Of a stretch of 20,424 bases of DNA, positions 6,825 to 14,225 are shown piece after piece. The notes beneath the pieces are model-generated. The model saw only the letters and a list, made by a program, of their open reading frames with translations, had not been told where the DNA came from and searched no databases. The stretch covers positions 1 to 20,424 of the forward strand of contig SBGS01000015.1 of NCBI GenBank assembly GCA_006226555.1, given 5' to 3'. This DNA comes from Bacteroidota bacterium. GTDB lineage: Bacteria; Bacteroidota; Bacteroidia; Flavobacteriales_D; Crocinitomicaceae. A program made the translations under genes and the position numbers. Within the stretch, counting starts at the first letter, position 1. The number at the start of each line of letters is the position of its first letter.

Positions 6825-9632
6825 ATGAAACTTAATTCACTGGGCAGTCTATTGTCCTTGGTTTCTTTGGTGTTTGTCGGATTCGGTTTCTCACAAACAA
6901 CTAAAGTTCTAAAGAGCGAGGTTACTCCACCCTCGATCGTCTACAAATCGGAAGTAGGGCCTAACGGACAGATTCGATGTCACACAATGGAAGCAGATTC
7001 CATTCGTCGTGCAAATGATCCAACTTTACCTTCTCTTTGGGAAGAGGAGTTATGGCTTCAAAAGAAAATTGCTGAATACAAACAGCAGCAAGAAGAAAGC
7101 AAACAACAGCAAAACGTACTTACGATTCCGATCATCTTCCACATCTTTACGAGTGGTTCAGGTTCAACTAACGTTTCAGCTACTCTAATTCAAGCGCAGG
7201 TTGATCAGTTGAACATTGACTATGCTAACCTTGCAGGAAGTAACTATGCAGTAGCTGCCAATACGAACGTTCAGTTCTGTCTTGCAGTTGTTGATGAGAA
7301 CGGTCAAACTCTTGCTGAGCCGGGAATTAACCGCATTACTTCATACGGTGCGGGTCCGTTTACGGATACTCAGTTCGAGAATACAATGAAAGCAGCAACA
7401 CAATGGGACCCTACTCAGTACTTTAACGTCTGGGTAGCGAACTTATCAGGAGGTCTATTGGGATATGCACAATTTCCGAGTAATTCAGGCTTAGCAGGAA
7501 TGCCTACAAATGGTGGAAGTGCCAGTACGGATGGTGTTGTGATCTTGCATACTTCTGTTGGTTCGGTGGCCAATCCAAATCCTCAAGGTGGAAATTATGG
7601 AATGGGTAGAACGCTTACGCATGAAGCGGGACACTGGTTAGGTTTGCGCCATATCTGGGGTGACGGACCATGTAATACAGATGATAATTGCAATGATACA
7701 CCAAAGTCGGATGCAGCTAATTATGGTTGTCCTAACACGAACAGCTGTACAGACTCTTACGGTGCTCCTTGGCCAACCGCAAATCCTGCTGACATGGTAC
7801 AGAATTACATGGATTACACAGATGATGACTGTATGCACACATTTACAGGAGATCAGGCGATCAGAATTCAAACGGTAATGTCTGTATCTCCGCGACGTAA
7901 TACCTTGAATGCAGCTTCTGCAACGAAGTGTAATGTGGTAACTGTTGCTGATGATGCAGGTATCAACGGTATATCAGATCCTTCTGGAAGTATTTGTGCT
8001 ACTGGAACTACAGTTACTCCAACGGTAACCTTGGTGAACAATGGTACAGCAACTTTGACTTCTGTTACGATCAATTATAATATAGATGGCGGTACAAATC
8101 AGACTTATTCTTGGACAGGTTCACTTGCTCCGGGAGCTTCTGTAAACGTTACGCTACCAACAATGACAACAACTGCAGGTACCCATACCTTCAATGCTTC
8201 TACATCGAATCCAAATGGTAACGCTGATGGTAATACATCTAACGATGCTGATGTATCAAGCTTCAACTTGATCATTGGTGGTCAGACGGTGACTTTAACA
8301 ATCGATACCGATTGTTATGGAGAAGAGACAGTATGGGAACTGTACGATGCATCTTCTAACCTAGTTGCGAGTGGAGGTAACTCTATTGTTACAACACCGG
8401 TAACTGCAATTCAAAGTACAGCCACGACTGATCCGGGTGCTTATCCAAATGAAACGACAGTTGTAGAGTCATTTTGTTTAGTTGACGGATGTTACGACTT
8501 GATCATGTGGGATGCTTACGGTGATGGAATGCATGGAGCTCAGTATACTGGATGTAACACTGACGGTAACTATCAGGTAACTGACGCTAATGGGGCTGTT
8601 CTAGCCTCCATGCAGGCAGCGAATGGAGATTTTGGATTCTCTGAAACATCAAACTTCTGTTTGACTTCTTGTAACTCAACTTTCACTGCATCACAGACTG
8701 CAACTGAATCTTGTGCTGGTGATAACAATAACCAAGTAACGATAAATCTTGTTTCAGGAAATGGAACGAATGCGACTTATGATATTGGTTCAGGTGCTAC
8801 AACGAACAATGTTTTCTCTAACCTTGCACAAGGTTCATACAATGTAACAGTTGTTGATGGTGACGGGTGTACATCAGTTGTTCCTGTTACCGTTACGGGT
8901 CCAGGTCAGTTAAGTGTTAGTGCTGTGGGAACCAACATATCATGTAATGGACAAACTGATGGTCAGATCGTTCTTTCAGGAAATGGAGGAACACCTGGTT
9001 ATACATACTCTGTTAACGGTAACGCAACAACAAATACAACTGTAACAGGATTAAGTGCAGGTTCTTACACGATCGCTATTACGGATAACAATGGATGTAC
9101 TGCATCCACGTCTAGTGTTTCTATTTCTGAACCGACAGTGTTGACTTCTTCAGTTGGTACAATCACACCGGAGCTTGGTGGTAATGATGGTTCAGTGAAT
9201 TTGTCTGTTTCAGGTGGTACTGCACCATATTCTTACGCTTGGACTGGTCCTAACGGATATACAAGTGGTGTTCAGGATCCGAACAACATGCCTGGCGGAA
9301 CATACAACGTTACGATCACTGATGCGAACGGATGTACTTCTACACAAACAGGTATCGTGGTTCCTTCTCAGCTTGGAATTGATGAAAATGGTAACATGAT
9401 CTTCTCGATCTATCCGAACCCATCAAACGGGATCTTCAATGTAGCGATCTCGAATCCTGCAGATGAGGCAACGATCCAGGTAATGGATATCGCCGGAAGA
9501 ATCATCTACGTAAATGATCATGTAAATGGTCAGGTAAGTGTTGATCTTTCGTCTTTCGCAAATGGTAACTACATGATCGCGATCGACTTGAACGGTGCTA
9601 CACACGTTAAGCGAATTACATTGAAAAAATAA
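6825..9632 (+). CDS. Pappalysin-like (M43) zinc metalloprotease, T9SS type A cargo
   Basis: A 935-residue secreted protease. The open frame reaches back to a TTG at 6801, but ATG 6825 begins a clean signal peptide (MKLNSLG, hydrophobic core, FGFSQ at 20-24), so that start is chosen. The catalytic domain carries HEAGHWLGLRH at 266-276 and a Met-turn at Met329 (NYMDY), the pattern of the M43 cytophagalysin/pappalysin family, with Cys-rich calcium-site-like segments between. Next come a CARDB-like domain (about 374-482), a beta domain with CYDLIMWDAYGDGMHG (about 486-615), three SprB-like repeats (about 616-848; motifs such as GSYTIAITDNNGC), and the T9SS sorting domain (SIYPNPSNG to the end, about 856-935). 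The likely role is extracellular or surface proteolysis; the substrate is not evident. It lies between two terminators and is probably its own transcript. Confidence 0.92.
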   Translation: MKLNSLGSLLSLVSLVFVGFGFSQTTKVLKSEVTPPSIVYKSEVGPNGQIRCHTMEADSIRRANDPTLPSLWEEELWLQKKIAEYKQQQEESKQQQNVLTIPIIFHIFTSGSGSTNVSATLIQAQVDQLNIDYANLAGSNYAVAANTNVQFCLAVVDENGQTLAEPGINRITSYGAGPFTDTQFENTMKAATQWDPTQYFNVWVANLSGGLLGYAQFPSNSGLAGMPTNGGSASTDGVVILHTSVGSVANPNPQGGNYGMGRTLTHEAGHWLGLRHIWGDGPCNTDDNCNDTPKSDAANYGCPNTNSCTDSYGAPWPTANPADMVQNYMDYTDDDCMHTFTGDQAIRIQTVMSVSPRRNTLNAASATKCNVVTVADDAGINGISDPSGSICATGTTVTPTVTLVNNGTATLTSVTINYNIDGGTNQTYSWTGSLAPGASVNVTLPTMTTTAGTHTFNASTSNPNGNADGNTSNDADVSSFNLIIGGQTVTLTIDTDCYGEETVWELYDASSNLVASGGNSIVTTPVTAIQSTATTDPGAYPNETTVVESFCLVDGCYDLIMWDAYGDGMHGAQYTGCNTDGNYQVTDANGAVLASMQAANGDFGFSETSNFCLTSCNSTFTASQTATESCAGDNNNQVTINLVSGNGTNATYDIGSGATTNNVFSNLAQGSYNVTVVDGDGCTSVVPVTVTGPGQLSVSAVGTNISCNGQTDGQIVLSGNGGTPGYTYSVNGNATTNTTVTGLSAGSYTIAITDNNGCTASTSSVSISEPTVLTSSVGTITPELGGNDGSVNLSVSGGTAPYSYAWTGPNGYTSGVQDPNNMPGGTYNVTITDANGCTSTQTGIVVPSQLGIDENGNMIFSIYPNPSNGIFNVAISNPADEATIQVMDIAGRIIYVNDHVNGQVSVDLSSFANGNYMIAIDLNGATHVKRITLKK

Positions 9633-9653
9633 TCTTAACGGATTTTATTGAAT

Positions 9654-9683
9654 AGGGCGCTCCGAAAGAGCGCCCTTTTTATT
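9654..9683 (+). terminator. Rho-independent terminator after the M43 protease gene
   Basis: AGGGCGCTC (9654-9662) pairs with GAGCGCCCT (9668-9676) around the loop CGAAA, and a T-run follows. It is a perfect nine-base stem, 22 bases after the stop codon. Confidence 0.93.
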
Positions 9684-9692
9684 TACATTCCT

Positions 9693-9700
9693 TAATTTCG
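9693..9700 (+). promoter_or_regulatory. Possible -7 element before the amidohydrolase operon
   Basis: TAATTTCG matches seven of eight positions of TAnnTTTG and ends 18 bases before the ATG at 9719. There is no clear -33 TTG. A promoter is expected here because a strong terminator lies just upstream. Confidence 0.3.
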
Positions 9701-9718
9701 CATATAATTCAAACAAAC

Positions 9719-10765
9719 ATGAAGATCAACGGTCACGGACATATTTTACCAGAACCTCATGAGGTTCCGGAATTCATGAAACGCAAGAAATTGTTCTGGA
9801 TCGATGAGGACCGAAAGTTTATGCGACAAGGGGATTGGTCCCGACCGATCACTGATCCCAGCTTCTTTTTTGAAGAAAAGCTGATCTGGATGGATAAGTA
9901 TAAGATCGATCACGCGGTTATGCTGAACCTTTCTCAGCTTTACTGTAATGGATGGGACAGACAAGATGCACTGGATGCTATTCGGTGGCAAAATGATTTT
10001 AATGCAAGTGTACAAGCCAGAAGACCGGATAAATTTACTTGTGGCTTCGTAGTACAACCAAAATATATCGATGACGCTTTAAATGAGATGGATCGCGCTG
10101 TAAAAGAGCTTGGTTTATCTGTTTTATGTTTGCCAACACATTTTCTGGATCACAATGATGAGTGGGTGTGCGTTGTTGATGACAGTACGCTCCCAATTTT
10201 TGAAAAGGCAAATGAGCTTGGATTGGCGATAGAGATACATCCCTATGATGGCCAAAAAATGGTCAAATTAAAAGACGCATACTGGCGCTTTCATTTGGTT
10301 TGGATGATGGCGCAAACTGCAGATGCACTGCATTTGTATGCGCTAAAGGATTTTGTGAATCGCTTCCCGAACATTCGAACGTGCTTTGCTCACGGATGTA
10401 TGCTTGGTCAGGCAAATTATGGTCGTCGCTTGCAAGGTTATGACGGCAGACCTGATCTATTCGAAAATACGCAAGATCCTCGCGCATCACTGGGACATCC
10501 GAATTTATTCTTCGATACACTTGTCCACGATTCATATACGCTACAGCTGTTAAAAATTCGCGTAGGTGCGGATCAGATCGTCGCAGGGCTGGATGATCCT
10601 TATCCCTTAGGAGAAATGGAAGGTGTGAAAAATTCATACCCGGGAAGAGTTATAGAGTTTGCAGTAGAAGCAGGTATTCTTACGCCTGAAGAGTCAGGAA
10701 GGATCTGGCATCAAAATGTTGAACGTTGGCTTGGGAAAAAAGTACCAACCTCCATTAATAAATAA
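9719..10765 (+). CDS. ACMSD-like amidohydrolase (amidohydrolase 2 family)
   Basis: A 348-residue cytoplasmic metal-dependent hydrolase/decarboxylase of the amidohydrolase superfamily. The metal ligands are visible: HGH at residues 6-8, H174 (EIHPYD), H225 (FAHG) and D292 (GLDDPYPLGE). The C-terminal half follows 2-amino-3-carboxymuconate-6-semialdehyde decarboxylase (ACMSD), the kynurenine-pathway enzyme, in motifs such as FAHG, RPDL, LVHDS and PYPLGE. That makes ACMSD or a close decarboxylase the best guess. No other kynurenine gene is in the window, so the substrate is not secured by context, and a different carboxylated substrate is possible. The hisS start lies 10 bases after the stop, so the two are very likely cotranscribed. 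ATG 9719 places HGHILP right at the N-terminus, as expected for this family. Confidence 0.8.
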   Translation: MKINGHGHILPEPHEVPEFMKRKKLFWIDEDRKFMRQGDWSRPITDPSFFFEEKLIWMDKYKIDHAVMLNLSQLYCNGWDRQDALDAIRWQNDFNASVQARRPDKFTCGFVVQPKYIDDALNEMDRAVKELGLSVLCLPTHFLDHNDEWVCVVDDSTLPIFEKANELGLAIEIHPYDGQKMVKLKDAYWRFHLVWMMAQTADALHLYALKDFVNRFPNIRTCFAHGCMLGQANYGRRLQGYDGRPDLFENTQDPRASLGHPNLFFDTLVHDSYTLQLLKIRVGADQIVAGLDDPYPLGEMEGVKNSYPGRVIEFAVEAGILTPEESGRIWHQNVERWLGKKVPTSINK

Positions 10766-10775
10766 ATTAGATTGA

Positions 10776-12149
10776 ATGGCTCAAAAACCATCCATTCCGA
10801 AAGGAACAAGAGATTTTTTACCGGATCAGGTCGCTAAACGAAATTACCTGTACGGAACGATTCGAACGGCATTTGAAAAATATGGTTTTCAACCCATAGA
10901 AACACCTTCATTTGAGTTATCGAGCACACTGCTGGGTAAGTACGGAGAAGAGGGGGATCGATTGATCTTCCGGATCTTGAATTCAGGAGAGAAGATGAAG
11001 AAGGCCGATCTTGAAGCCTTGAAAGAAGATAATTTAGCACGTTTTGCAAACTCCCTTGCAGAGAAAGCATTGCGTTACGACCTAACAGTTCCATTCGCTC
11101 GCTTTGTTGTGCAGCATCAGCATGAATTGTCGTTTCCATTTAAGCGCTATCAGATCCAACCGGTATGGAGAGCTGACAGACCACAACACGGAAGATATCA
11201 GGAATTTTATCAATGTGATGCAGATGTCGTGGGGAGCGATTCATTAAACTATGAAGTTGACTTTGTACTGTTGTTTGATGAAGTGTTGACAGAATTAAAT
11301 ATTCCTGATTTTACGATCAAGATCAACAACAGAAAGATCTTATCGGGAATAGCAGAAATTACTGGTGAATCGGATCGTTTGGTGGCCATTACAGTTGCAA
11401 TCGATAAGCTCGATAAAATAGGAAAGGAAGGAGTTGAGAAGGAGTTAAAGGAGCGTGGTGTTTCAGAAAAAGCGATCCAGCAAATACAGCCGCTTTTCGA
11501 GCTAAATGGTACAAATGAAGCGATCGTCGGAAGAATGAAGGATTTTCTTCAAGGTTCTGAGATCGGTTTGAGAGGAGTGGAAGAGCTCGAATTTGTATTC
11601 AAGAAAGTTGAACAGCTTGGTCTGAGAAGAGGGAAGCTGGAGTTCGATGTAACGTTAGCGCGTGGCTTGAATTACTATACGGGAGCGATCTTCGAGGTTA
11701 AGGCAAACGGCATTAATATGGGGTCTATCTGTGGTGGAGGACGATATGATGATCTTACCGGGATCTTTGGAATGCCAGGAATGTCGGGTGTTGGGATTTC
11801 CTTTGGCGCTGACAGGATCTATGACGTATTAAACGAACTCGACCTCTTTCCGAAGAACGTATCCAATACACTGGATGTGCTGTTTGTTAACTTTGGAGAA
11901 AATGAAAGTGATGTATGCCGCACCTATATCAAAGAGATCAGGGCTAATGGTTTTTCATCGGAGCTTTATCCCGAAAATGCCAAGATGAAAAAACAAATGA
12001 AGTATGCCAATGATCGAAATGTACGATTCGTGGCATTGGTTGGTGAAGCAGAGTTCGCATCAGAGCTGATCCAGTTGAAAGATATGATATCAGGAGAGCA
12101 GACAGAGCTTAGTCTTGAAGAGGTTATTCATACCTTAATGAAACTATAA
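10776..12149 (+). CDS. hisS: Histidyl-tRNA synthetase
   Basis: Charges tRNA-His with histidine in the cytoplasm. At 457 residues it is the longer HisS form common in Bacteroidota. Visible class II features are the N-terminal PKGTRDFLP, a motif 2 region (about 122-150; QPVWRADRPQHGRYQEFYQ), the histidine-specific LARGLNYYTG at 294-303, and the GGGRYDDL glycine-rich segment near 320. A C-terminal anticodon-binding domain follows (from about 365, starting near LDVLFVNFG). The start ATG 10776 has no clear Shine-Dalgarno, which is usual for the phylum. Its stop codon shares one base with the hutH start (TAATG), so translation of the two is probably coupled. Catalytic residues look intact. Confidence 0.97.
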   Translation: MAQKPSIPKGTRDFLPDQVAKRNYLYGTIRTAFEKYGFQPIETPSFELSSTLLGKYGEEGDRLIFRILNSGEKMKKADLEALKEDNLARFANSLAEKALRYDLTVPFARFVVQHQHELSFPFKRYQIQPVWRADRPQHGRYQEFYQCDADVVGSDSLNYEVDFVLLFDEVLTELNIPDFTIKINNRKILSGIAEITGESDRLVAITVAIDKLDKIGKEGVEKELKERGVSEKAIQQIQPLFELNGTNEAIVGRMKDFLQGSEIGLRGVEELEFVFKKVEQLGLRRGKLEFDVTLARGLNYYTGAIFEVKANGINMGSICGGGRYDDLTGIFGMPGMSGVGISFGADRIYDVLNELDLFPKNVSNTLDVLFVNFGENESDVCRTYIKEIRANGFSSELYPENAKMKKQMKYANDRNVRFVALVGEAEFASELIQLKDMISGEQTELSLEEVIHTLMKL

Positions 12150-13630
12150 TGAAAACATTTGTGCTAGATAACGATTGGATTTCTCTTGACCAGATAGAAG
12201 AGATCTTATCACAGAATTATACCATTTCGATCAGTGAGTCAAGAAAGACGGCCGTTTTAAAATGTCGTGCCTATTTGGATGACAAAGTTGGGAGCTCTGA
12301 TGATCTTATTTATGGGATCAATACCGGGTTTGGAAGTCTTTGCAATACTGCGATAAGCAAAGATGAGCTGGAGTTACTACAGCGAAACCTTGTACTATCA
12401 CATGCTTGTGGAACCGGAGATCGTGTTCCTGACCATCTGGTAAAGCGCATGCTGCTGTTAAAGATCATGGGGTTGTCAGTTGGAAATTCCGGAGCACAAC
12501 TGGAAACGATTGAAAGACTGATCTATTTCTTCAATAACAATCTACTGCCTGTTGTATATCAACTGGGTAGCTTGGGAGCATCGGGAGATCTTGCACCACT
12601 GGCACATTTGTCTTTACCACTTATTGGGGAGGGACAGCTTGTTGTTAACGGAAAGGAGTATCCTGCATCGGAAGTATTGGAGAAACATGGTCTGGAGCCA
12701 TTGAAATTGAAAAGCAAAGAAGGTTTAGCTCTTTTGAATGGTACTCAGTTTATGTCGACCTATGCATCATATGCGGTTGAGTCGGCTAAGAAATTGTGGA
12801 AGGGCTTCAATACGGTAGGAGCGCTTTCACTGGAAGCGTATGACGGAAGAATTCAACCTTTCGGAGTGCAGGTGAATGAGATCAGGAATCAGCATGGACA
12901 GATAGAGACGGCTGAATTTTTTAGAAGCATCCTTTCGGATAGTGCGATAATGGAGGCGCCAAAACAACATGTGCAAGATCCATATTCATTCAGATGTATT
13001 CCTCAAGTACATGGTGCTTCAAAAGATGCCATTGATCACGTTGCCTCGATTGTTGAACGGGAGGTGAATGCCGTTACGGATAATCCGACTGTATTCCCGG
13101 ATGATGATATCGTTGTTTCTGCCGGTAATTTTCATGGTCAGCCACTGGCAATCAACATGGATTATCTGGCAATTGCACTAGCTGAGCTGGGAAGTATTTC
13201 TGAGAGACGTGTCTACAAGCTGATTGGCGGAACAAGAGATCTACCTGCATTCTTAGTCGCGGAACCCGGATTGAACTCCGGTTTTATGATCCCTCAATAC
13301 ACTGCTGCAAGTATTGTAAGCCAGAATAAGCAATTGTGTGCTCCTGCATCTATCGATACGATCGATTCAAGCAATGGTCAGGAAGACCACGTGAGTATGG
13401 GAGCCAATGCAGCCACGAAACTCTACCGAGTGGTCGATAATTGTTATCGCCTATTGGGGATCGAGCTGATGAATGCATCACAGGCAGCTCATTTCAGAAA
13501 TGGGGGACATGCAAGTGCTACAAGTTCACTCCTGAAAGAATACAGAGCTGTTGTACCTGTAGTTGAGCGGGATGAATATCTTCATCCATTGATCATTGCG
13601 AGTGAAAACTTTGTGAGAGAAAAATTTTAA
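12149..13630 (+). CDS. hutH: Histidine ammonia-lyase
   Basis: Converts L-histidine to urocanate and ammonia, the first step of histidine degradation. Its 493 residues are normal for the family. The Ala-Ser-Gly triad that cyclises to the MIO electrophile is at 144-146 (GASGDLAPL). Other active-site segments are Y55 (YGINTGFG), S84-H85 (VLSHACGTG), GLNSGFMIPQY and Q411-E412 (GQEDHVSMG). Ser-His at 84-85 and the Glu at 412 are the pattern expected for a histidine enzyme rather than a tyrosine or phenylalanine ammonia-lyase. The gene overlaps the hisS stop by one base. No hutU, hutI or hutG is in the window, so the rest of the pathway must be elsewhere if urocanate is catabolised. Confidence 0.95.
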   Translation: MKTFVLDNDWISLDQIEEILSQNYTISISESRKTAVLKCRAYLDDKVGSSDDLIYGINTGFGSLCNTAISKDELELLQRNLVLSHACGTGDRVPDHLVKRMLLLKIMGLSVGNSGAQLETIERLIYFFNNNLLPVVYQLGSLGASGDLAPLAHLSLPLIGEGQLVVNGKEYPASEVLEKHGLEPLKLKSKEGLALLNGTQFMSTYASYAVESAKKLWKGFNTVGALSLEAYDGRIQPFGVQVNEIRNQHGQIETAEFFRSILSDSAIMEAPKQHVQDPYSFRCIPQVHGASKDAIDHVASIVEREVNAVTDNPTVFPDDDIVVSAGNFHGQPLAINMDYLAIALAELGSISERRVYKLIGGTRDLPAFLVAEPGLNSGFMIPQYTAASIVSQNKQLCAPASIDTIDSSNGQEDHVSMGANAATKLYRVVDNCYRLLGIELMNASQAAHFRNGGHASATSSLLKEYRAVVPVVERDEYLHPLIIASENFVREKF

Positions 13631-13650
13631 TTTTAGCAAAAAACTTAAAA

Positions 13651-14166
13651 ATGACAGAAGTAGCCGAATTTCAGCAGGAACCGGAAAAGAAAGGAAGACC
13701 AGGGTTTTTAACTGTTCTGGGAATCCTGAGCTTTATTCCGATCGGAGCAAATCTATTGATCATTTTGTTTCAGCTGGCTGTAGGTCGTCCTTCTGACGAG
13801 GCGCTACTTGAGCAAAGAGTAGAGCTAACAGCAACGATCAATGAGTTAAAAGACAACGGCATGGACAGCTTTGTGAATTTCTTTGAACAGGCAATGGCTT
13901 TGAATGATGAGATCAATGCGAATTTCTATCTAGCCTTGATGATATCTTTTGTTACCTACCTTGTTGGCTTGTTTGGAGTTATTATGATGTGGAAAGCTAA
14001 GAAATTAGGTTTCCATCTGTATATACTTTATTGTCTTTTGGCTTTAGGAGGAATATACATCTATGCGAGCGCAGCGAATGTATCTTCCATGAGTCAGATC
14101 TTTTCAGCTGTTATCTCAGCTGCATTTATTTTCATGTATTCCAGAAATTTGCATTGGATGAAGTGA
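13651..14166 (+). CDS. Small four-helix membrane protein of unknown function
   Basis: A 171-residue protein I do not recognise. The N-terminal ~17 residues are charged and cytoplasmic-like (QQEPEKKGRP). Predicted membrane segments are at about 19-43, 92-113, 119-139 and 145-163. The loop between the first two (44-91) is acidic and helical (LLEQRVELTATINELKDNG). There is no signal peptide, enzyme motif or metal site. It starts 20 bases after hutH on the same strand and probably ends this operon. A transport role for histidine is not supported, because it is too small and lacks transporter motifs. No close Shine-Dalgarno is seen; the start is preceded by an A-rich stretch. Confidence 0.8.
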   Translation: MTEVAEFQQEPEKKGRPGFLTVLGILSFIPIGANLLIILFQLAVGRPSDEALLEQRVELTATINELKDNGMDSFVNFFEQAMALNDEINANFYLALMISFVTYLVGLFGVIMMWKAKKLGFHLYILYCLLALGGIYIYASAANVSSMSQIFSAVISAAFIFMYSRNLHWMK

Positions 14167-14173
14167 TCTCCCG

Positions 14174-14201
14174 GCAGTAGGGTATAACCCGATAAAACTG
14201 C
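14174..14201. promoter_or_regulatory. Nested inverted repeat upstream of the ABC-F gene
   Basis: GCAGT (14174-14178) and ACTGC (14197-14201) flank GGGT (14180-14183) and ACCC (14187-14190). The outer right arm abuts the -7 element. It could be an operator or a weak end-of-operon hairpin. It has no T-run, so it is not a standard terminator. Confidence 0.3.
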
Positions 14202-14209
14202 TATCTTTG
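14202..14209 (+). promoter_or_regulatory. Bacteroidota -7 promoter element for the ABC-F gene
   Basis: TATCTTTG fits TAnnTTTG at every fixed position and lies 16 bases before the ATG at 14226. The transcript leader would be only about ten bases. No TTG is seen at -33 spacing. Confidence 0.55.
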
Positions 14210-14225
14210 TGGCAAATTTTAATCA

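Noticed and set aside
12149..13630. Tyrosine or phenylalanine ammonia-lyase of a flexirubin-type pigment cluster
   Set aside because: The Ser-His pair at 84-85 and Glu412 fit histidine ammonia-lyase, and no aryl-polyene or flexirubin genes are nearby.
13628..13635. TAATTTTA as a separate promoter for the membrane protein gene
   Set aside because: The last consensus G is missing and the TTTG upstream is too close (14-base spacer); the 20-base gap to hutH fits an operon better.
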